From contig JAEWYL010000118.1 of the NCBI GenBank assembly GCA_023395675.1, forward strand, positions 1-5,753: 5,753 bases of DNA, written 5' to 3'. The notes beneath the pieces are model-generated. The model did not search any database and was not told the origin of the DNA. It saw nothing but the letters and a program-made list of their open reading frames with translations. The translations under genes were made by a program, and so were the position numbers. Source of the DNA: Chloroflexota bacterium (GTDB lineage: Bacteria; Chloroflexota; Anaerolineae; Anaerolineales; UBA4823). Below, piece after piece: positions 1-5,500 of this stretch; position 1 is the first letter of the stretch; each line of letters starts with the position of its first letter.

Positions 1-155
1 CCGCCGTACCCCCGACCGAGGTCCCGCCCACGCGCGAGCCGCCCACCGAGGCGCCCCCGCCGGTGACGGAACCCCCGGTCACCCCGCCGCCTGCAGAGCC
101 GCCGCCCACCGAACCGCCGGTAACGGAACCGCCCAGGCCCACGTTAGAACCATAG
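1..155 (+). CDS. 3' end of an upstream gene: Pro/Thr/Glu-rich C-terminal tail (partial)
   Basis: The frame beginning at base 3 is open from the left edge to a TAG at 153-155, giving 50 residues composed almost only of Pro, Thr, Glu, Val and Ala, with recurring TEPP, PPTE and PPVT units. No catalytic domain is visible, so the function of the full protein cannot be read. Such tails usually act as disordered, extracytoplasmic wall-spanning extensions. The downstream LCP gene starts only 8 bases after this stop and carries a similar low-complexity linker, so the two are probably co-transcribed. The missing part could itself be an envelope enzyme such as another LCP protein, but that is a guess. 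The frame starting at base 2 is also open and runs into the LCP frame, but its translation is Ala/Arg/Gly-rich and looks like a GC-rich shadow. Confidence 0.65.
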   Translation, partial: AVPPTEVPPTREPPTEAPPPVTEPPVTPPPAEPPPTEPPVTEPPRPTLEP

Positions 156-163
156 ATGCGCCT

Positions 164-1246
164 ATGTATAAGTATGCACTGCTTCTGCTCATCCTGATCC
201 TCCTGCTCACAGCCTGCTCGCCGGGCAGTTTCCCGTCTGTATCCCTGGCTGCCGGCAGCGGCAGCTTCCGGGCCACCCCGGTATTTGTGACCGCCCCGCA
301 GGACGCCACGGCCACCCCGACGCCTTTCCAGCCGCTGCCGCCCACCCCGCTGGTGTACCCGACCGGGATCTCCATGGCGACCCCCACCAGCATCGTGCCG
401 CCCAGCCCCACCCCCACCGCCACCCTGCCCCCCACGGCGGCCCCGACCCTCACCCCTCTGCCCGAGGCGGATGAGATTGACATCCCGCGCGGCAGGCTCA
501 ACATCCTGCTGCTGGGCTCGGACCAGCGCGAGGGCGACCCCAGCTTCCGCACCGACACCATCATCCTGGCCAGCGTGCACCTGCGCGAGGGGAAGGTCAA
601 CCTGGTCTCCTTCCCGCGCGACCTGTACGTCACCATCCCGTACTGGGGCCAGGACCGCATCAACACCGCCTGGCAGCACGGGGGCTTCGACTCCCTGGCC
701 GCGACCCTGGAGTACAACTTCGGCGTGCGGCCCGACCACTATATCCTGATCAACTTCCACTCGTTCACGAAGATGATCAACAGCCTGGACGGCATTGACG
801 TCAACGTGACCAAACCGCTGGTGGCCAAGCGCCAGGGGCGCGGCATGGTCGAGGTCCCCGAGGGGATCAACCACATGAACGGGAAGACGGCCCTGTGGTA
901 CGTGCGCTCGCGCAAGTCCACCAACGATTTCGACCGCGGGCGGCGGCAGCAGGAAGTGATCACCGCCATCGTCACCAAGGTGCTCAGCGCGGACGGCATC
1001 CGCCGGGCGCCGGAGCTGTACGAGGCTTACAAGGATTTTGTCGATACCGACCTGACCCTGGGAGATATCATCCCCCTGCTGCCCGCGGCAGCCCGCTTTA
1101 CCGACGACCCGGGCTCCCGCATCCACAGCTACTTCATCGGCCCGGGCGAAAGCTGGGATTGGATCTCCCCCGGAGGCGGCATGGTGCTCCTCCCCAACCA
1201 GCCGGCGATCATGGAAATCATCCGCCAGGCGATCAAGGGCGAATGA
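164..1246 (+). CDS. LytR-CpsA-Psr (LCP) family glycopolymer transferase, predicted lipoprotein
   Basis: LCP proteins move undecaprenyl-pyrophosphate-linked glycopolymers onto peptidoglycan outside the membrane. The 360 residues begin with a lipoprotein signal: K3, a Leu/Ile core, and lipobox L15-T16-A17-C18, which supports the ATG at 164. Residues 19-105 form a Pro/Thr/Ala-rich linker. The LCP domain fills about 110-290: NILLLGSD (113-120), RTDT (129-132), SFPRDLYV (149-156), LDGIDVNV, and YVRSR (246-250) followed by DFDRGRRQQ (255-263). By spacing, D120, R129, D131, R152, R248 and R250 match the Mg2+ and pyrophosphate contacts known from pneumococcal Cps2A. Residues 290-360 are a less conserved tail ending in TGA. 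The usual LCP anchor is an uncleaved N-terminal transmembrane helix, so the lipobox is unusual. No clear Shine-Dalgarno sequence precedes the start, which fits translation coupled to the gene ending at 155. Confidence 0.93.
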   Translation: MYKYALLLLILILLLTACSPGSFPSVSLAAGSGSFRATPVFVTAPQDATATPTPFQPLPPTPLVYPTGISMATPTSIVPPSPTPTATLPPTAAPTLTPLPEADEIDIPRGRLNILLLGSDQREGDPSFRTDTIILASVHLREGKVNLVSFPRDLYVTIPYWGQDRINTAWQHGGFDSLAATLEYNFGVRPDHYILINFHSFTKMINSLDGIDVNVTKPLVAKRQGRGMVEVPEGINHMNGKTALWYVRSRKSTNDFDRGRRQQEVITAIVTKVLSADGIRRAPELYEAYKDFVDTDLTLGDIIPLLPAAARFTDDPGSRIHSYFIGPGESWDWISPGGGMVLLPNQPAIMEIIRQAIKGE

Positions 1247-1259
1247 CAGAGGCTCCGCT

Positions 1260-2363
1260 ATGGCATTGACGGGTAAGGGCTTTTTCATCTGGAGGATCGC
1301 CAACACCGAGAACGGCGATATCAACGCCACGGCCAACATGGCGCGGGCGGCCAATTTCTCGCACGTGCTGATCAAGATCGCCGACGGGGTGGGCGCGTAT
1401 AACTTCGATTTTGACCGGGGGCTGGACCTGGTGCCGCCGCTGGCGCAGGCGCTGAAAGCACGGGGGATCCAGGTCTGGGGCTGGCACTACGTGTACGGGG
1501 AGGACCCGCTGGGGGAGGCCAACCGGGCCATCCAGCGCATCCAACAGACCGGCGTGGACGGGTACGTGATTGACGCCGAGGGCGAGTACAAGCAGCCCGG
1601 CAAAGCGGCCGCGGCGCGCAGCTTTATGACCCGCCTGCGCTCCGCCCTGCCCAACCTGCAGGTGGCGCTCAGCTCTTACCGCTACCCCTCGCTCCACCCG
1701 CAGCTCCCCTGGCGGGAGTTTCTGAACGGCTGCGACCTCAACATGCCCCAGGTCTACTGGCTCCAGTCGCACAACCCCGCCGACCAGCTGCGGCGCTGCG
1801 TGGCCGAATTCCAGGCCATGAGCCCCTTCCGGCAGATCATCCCCACCGGGGCGGCCTTCGTGGAGTACGGCTGGCGGCCCAGCCCCGAGGAGGTGACCGA
1901 TTTCCTGCGTACGACCCAGGAATTGAACCTGAGCGGGGCGAACTTCTGGGAGTGGGCCAACTGCCGCCGCAACCTGCCGGAGGTGTGGTCGTCCATTCAC
2001 GACTACCCCTGGCCCGGCGGCCCCGGCGCGCCCCAGGATATCTCGCAGCAGTACATCAACGCGCTGAACACGCGCGACCCCGAACGCGTGCTGGCGCTCT
2101 ACAACCCGACCGCGGTGCACGTGAACTCGGCGCGCACCATCCAGGGGGTGGGCCCGCTGCGCGCCTGGTACACATCGCTCTTCAACCAGGTGCTGCCGGA
2201 GGCCACCTTTACCCACACCGGCTTCTCAGGCAGCGGCAGCTCGCGCCACTTTACCTGGACCGCGGCCTCCCGCAGCGGGCAGGTGAGCAACGGCAGCGAC
2301 ACCTTCGGGCTGATCAACGGCAAGATCGCCTATCACTACACCTTTTTCTCGGTCTCCAGGTAA
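1260..2363 (+). CDS. GH25-like TIM-barrel protein fused to a C-terminal NTF2/SnoaL-like domain
   Basis: This 367-residue protein has two parts. Residues 5-250 read as a glycoside-hydrolase-like beta/alpha barrel: GFFIWRI (strand 1), HVLIKIADG, QVWGWHYVYG, GYVIDAEGE (D105 and E107, the D-x-E arrangement of GH25-type lysozymes), LQVALSSYRYP, LNMPQVYW (160-167), IIPTGAAF and ANFWEWANC (227-235). The first-strand Asp typical of GH25 is not evident, so muramidase activity is uncertain. Residues 260-367 look like an NTF2/SnoaL cone: ISQQYINALN, VLALYNPTAVHV, a FTWTA strand and a final YHYTFF strand. There is no signal peptide: strand 1 begins at residue 7, and the in-frame upstream extension is Arg/Ser-rich. 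A weak AGAGG lies at 1248-1252, seven bases before the ATG. The gene starts 13 bases after the LCP stop, so it is probably co-transcribed with it. The substrate is unknown. Confidence 0.8.
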   Translation: MALTGKGFFIWRIANTENGDINATANMARAANFSHVLIKIADGVGAYNFDFDRGLDLVPPLAQALKARGIQVWGWHYVYGEDPLGEANRAIQRIQQTGVDGYVIDAEGEYKQPGKAAAARSFMTRLRSALPNLQVALSSYRYPSLHPQLPWREFLNGCDLNMPQVYWLQSHNPADQLRRCVAEFQAMSPFRQIIPTGAAFVEYGWRPSPEEVTDFLRTTQELNLSGANFWEWANCRRNLPEVWSSIHDYPWPGGPGAPQDISQQYINALNTRDPERVLALYNPTAVHVNSARTIQGVGPLRAWYTSLFNQVLPEATFTHTGFSGSGSSRHFTWTAASRSGQVSNGSDTFGLINGKIAYHYTFFSVSR

Positions 2364-2369
2364 GCGTGT

Positions 2370-2408
2370 GCCAGTCTCCCTGACCGGGGACGCTGGCCTT
2401 TGTGTTTT
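2370..2408 (+). terminator. Putative intrinsic terminator of the plus-strand operon
   Basis: Seven bases after the TAA at 2361-2363, the 5' arm 2370-2380 (GCCAGTCTCCC) pairs with the 3' arm 2387-2397 (GGGACGCTGGC), with one G-U pair and one C-C mismatch around a 6-base loop. A T-rich stretch interrupted by G follows at 2399-2408. The position is ideal for ending the LCP/TIM-barrel operon. The T tract is imperfect, so strength is uncertain. Confidence 0.6.
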
Positions 2409-2476
2409 CAATCCGGGCGGTATTCTCACTGGCAGCGGGTATTCCAGATGAGAATACCGCCCCTTGTAAAAGGCCA
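2394..2476. repeat. Nested palindrome between the convergent genes
   Basis: The inner perfect inverted repeat has 14-bp arms at 2415-2428 (GGGCGGTATTCTCA) and 2449-2462 (TGAGAATACCGCCC). The stem continues inward as CTGG 2429-2432 with CCAG 2444-2447 past a bulged A2448, leaving an 11-base loop at 2433-2443. Outside it, TGGCCTTT (2394-2401) and AAAGGCCA (2469-2476) form a second perfect 8-bp pair, separated from the inner arms by unequal spacers of 13 and 6 bases. It could be a REP/MITE-type element or a transcription roadblock shared by both genes. No second copy exists in this window. Confidence 0.8.
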
Positions 2477-2512
2477 AACTTCAAAGGCGGGGCGTGAGGT
2501 ACTTTCGCCCGC
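2468..2512 (-). terminator. Putative terminator of the minus-strand large gene
   Basis: Read on the minus strand, GCGGGCG (2512-2506) pairs with CGCCCCGC (2494-2487) with one bulged C, around an 11-base loop. It is followed by CTTTGAAGTTTGGCCTTTT, a broken T-rich stretch. It begins five bases after the TAA at 2520-2518, where a terminator for the large secreted protein gene would be expected. The interrupted T tract makes this moderate. Confidence 0.45.
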
Positions 2513-2517
2513 AGTGC

Positions 2518-5500
2518 TTACCTCACCAGATTTGGAAGGAAGATATTATCCCCCGCCACTGAATAGACATCGTAAAATAACTGGCTCTGTGCACCATCGA
2601 CCTCCAGGTCGATCGTCAGCAGGTAGCCCCCCGGAAGCAGGTTGCCTGGAAGAATAAAATTCAGCTCCATGGCTTCCAGGGCGGCCAGTTGAATTTCCTG
2701 CGTTTCCTGGAAGAAGGTCTTCTCTCCAGAAACCAACTTCACCTCCAGCTTCACATTTTTGGCTTCCGGCACCAGGTTTGACACTCTTACTGGCAGGTCT
2801 GCAGCCTGGCGGTATTTTCCAACAGGTGTATCAGCTGCAACCTTAACCGGCCAGGGCGTGAGAACAGCCGGTGCATTCCCTTCCAAGATAACTCCCTGCC
2901 CGCTGGCAGGCTCGACAAAGTTCAGGGTCGCGCCCGGCAGGACGACCATTTCACCAGGCTTTTGTGAAAAGCGGAAGGTGAACTGTGCCTTGCTGATATC
3001 ACTAGCCAGGATGTCACGCTGCCAGGTGATCGTGTTACCCGAGAGAATCCCATCGGTGCTGACCAGTTCCAGTCCTTCTGGCAAGGGCTGGGTCAGATGG
3101 GCGGTGATCGTGCCTGTGAACGGGTTCGCCAGCCAGATTTCATTCTGGTACAGTCCGGTCTGCTCGTCAACGGTCAGGTAAGCAGCCAGGGGATATTCAA
3201 CGGCCGGTGTTTCTTCGGCAATTGCCAGGAGCGCACCGCCCCCCTCAGCATCCACAGTAGCCGGCTGCCAGGGAGCACTGTAATAGTCGCTCTGGTAGTT
3301 GCCATTTCCATTGAAGCCGATCAAAGTAGTACTGATGTAACTGTCCTTATCCGGTGACCCGCCTTTCTCATCCTGCTTGAGCCAGATTTTCACCGTCCCG
3401 GTTTCGCCTGGGCGTAGGGAAAGCGGCTGTTGCAGTACTACGGGGTTGTTGACCCAGGGCAGGCCCAACAGACGAGAATTGTAGCCGTAATCCACCTGTA
3501 CCTGGTAATCAGCCGGGATACTCATCGGGTTCTTGACCTCGACTTCCAGGTAGGAGTTCTTTTCGAACATCTCTAATAACCCTGTGCGCTCGCTGACCTG
3601 CCGGATATTGACAATATCGCCTTGGACACGCGCCGGATCAGCATTGAGCATCAGCCTCTCATAGCCTTTATAGCTGTTGTTGTAGATCTGCATGGTGCCC
3701 TGGGGTAACCCATTGAAGAAGCTCTGCGCGGCGCCAAAGCCCTTTTCCGATGCCTCTAACTTCTTGGCATCGATGTAGGTTTCGAACGCGCTAGTTACCC
3801 CATCGAAAAGCAGCTTCCCGGCGCCATCCCAGAGCAGATAACTGGTCTGGCTGGCGAAAAACTTAAATAGGAACCAGCCCAAGCCATCTGGAGCAGTCAG
3901 GCCATCATGGGCGCTGCGCAGGTTATGGGCAAAATCGGCTTGCTTGGCCGTTGCCGAACCAATAGTGCTGACAGCCAGGGCGCGGTAGCACAAGTCTTCG
4001 GCATAAGCTTCCATCCGCGCTTCGTCCATCACCGGGACGCCGCTCGCGGCCTCATCATGCAACCCACTGATGGTAGCCTTGTGCCACTCAGATTCAGTGA
4101 TGTAAGGCTCAGTCAAGTGCGACCAATCTCCATTCTGGTAAAAGGTCTCCCAGGTGACGTTGGCAGCATGGACGCTAGTCTCTTCGATCAGAGAGTTTGA
4201 TAGTTCAGCCCCGAAATAGAGCAGTCCGTTATTGATGGCCCGTGGGGGCATATAGCGGTAGGCGGCGTCATGTACTACTTCCCAAGCAGGCAGATCATAC
4301 AAGTTCCCGGCATTTGGAAAACGGGTTTTAAGCAGGCGAACCGCGCCCCAATCACGATTCAGACTACCAGGGATCTGGTAACCCATGGATTTCATCGCTT
4401 TGCCGAAGGGTTCGTACGCAGCCGGGTAGCCAACATTCACGAACCCCCAGAGTAGATCGAGGTAAAATTTCGCTCTCTCAGGGCCAATCAGGGCCTCGAA
4501 ATAGCCGGCATCGCCGGCTGCCTGGACTGCCAGGTCTGCCAGGTAATTGAACTGTCTATTGGTCTGGCGCTCGAGCATGTCGATACAGTTCTTTAAACGT
4601 TGGTTTGGTGTGATCGTGGGCTGTGTGAACTGGATCTCCGCACGCTGGGCGAGCTGGACGTTATCGGTCACATCAACCGCCCAAACCTGAGAAGCCCCGG
4701 GCGCAAGTGAAAGGATCGAGCCGCGTGCCTGCCCGTTCTGGTCGGTTGGTTGGACGGGCTGGGTGATGACATCGGCGCCCCGGTCCGAATAAAGACGTAC
4801 CGTCCTCCCCTGAACCGGTTTCCCAACTGTATCAACCAGGGTAACCAATAGCTCAGACTGGCTGCTGCCATCTACGCTAACAGTAGATGGCGTGGCAACC
4901 AATAATGAGAGATCCGGGCTGACTGGCTGGACCTGCTTGAGCGCATCCAGAATGGCTTGCGCCACCTGCTCCCCGGTGGCGCCTGTAGCTTGAGTGCTGC
5001 CCCCAGTCAGGGCTGCCAGTTCATCCACCTCGGGAATAAAACCGGCACCTCCGGGTACCAGGCCAATTACGATCGAGCGCGTGGCAGCGAGCGCCGATAC
5101 AACCTGGTCCCGATTCGGCCAGGGGTAGCCGCCTGTATCCTCCGGATCGTGGAAGGGAGCGTCGGTCGCCAGCAAGATCACCCGGTTTGCGCCAGACCGA
5201 AAACCTGGTTGTGTGCCAGCCGGCGTATCGAAGTAGTCATTACAGCTGCCGTTGCCATTGCTGTCGATGCAAGAATGGCTCGTGTTCAGCAGGTAATAAA
5301 GCGCTGCATACTGGCTCTCTGGAATATCATTGCCGCCCGAAGCAGTCAGTAAAGATACGCCGGACACAAAAGCGTCCCGGTTTATGGTAGTATCGCCAAG
5401 CAGACGATAGACAAAGTCATTCGACATCCCCCAAGGGTCGCGAGCATAATCGCGGAAGCCGGCCACTCCCATGGTGAACTGGGCAGTGCTGATCGCAGCA

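Noticed and set aside
1..163. Upstream extension of the LCP gene in its own open frame
   Set aside because: The extension translates to Ala/Arg/Gly-rich sequence. The ATG at 164 immediately gives a textbook lipoprotein signal, and the base-3 frame better explains 1-155.
79..717. Minus-strand open frame (212 codons) opposite the LCP gene
   Set aside because: The Gly/Val-rich middle is the antisense of the Pro/Thr linker. It has no credible start context and conflicts with a well-supported LCP gene.
1233..2216. Long minus-strand open frame (327 codons) opposite the TIM-barrel gene
   Set aside because: Its translation is rich in Arg, Gly, Val and His with no domain pattern, as expected for the antisense of a GC-rich gene. 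The plus-strand frame has clear fold motifs.
2226..2657. Two opposite-strand small frames over the intergenic gap sharing a GRYSH...RIPP pattern
   Set aside because: The likeness comes from the DNA palindrome being read on both strands, not from related peptides. Both frames also run into the flanking genes.
4503..4519. Short inverted repeat AGCCGGC-atc-GCCGGCT in the helical region
   Set aside because: Seven-base GC-rich arms are expected by chance and encode an ordinary Ala-Gly-Asp-Ala-Gly run.
4774..4785. RGD-like cell-attachment motif in the Big-1 domain
   Set aside because: The residues are R-G-A-D, not R-G-D, and the motif would be common by chance in such a long protein.
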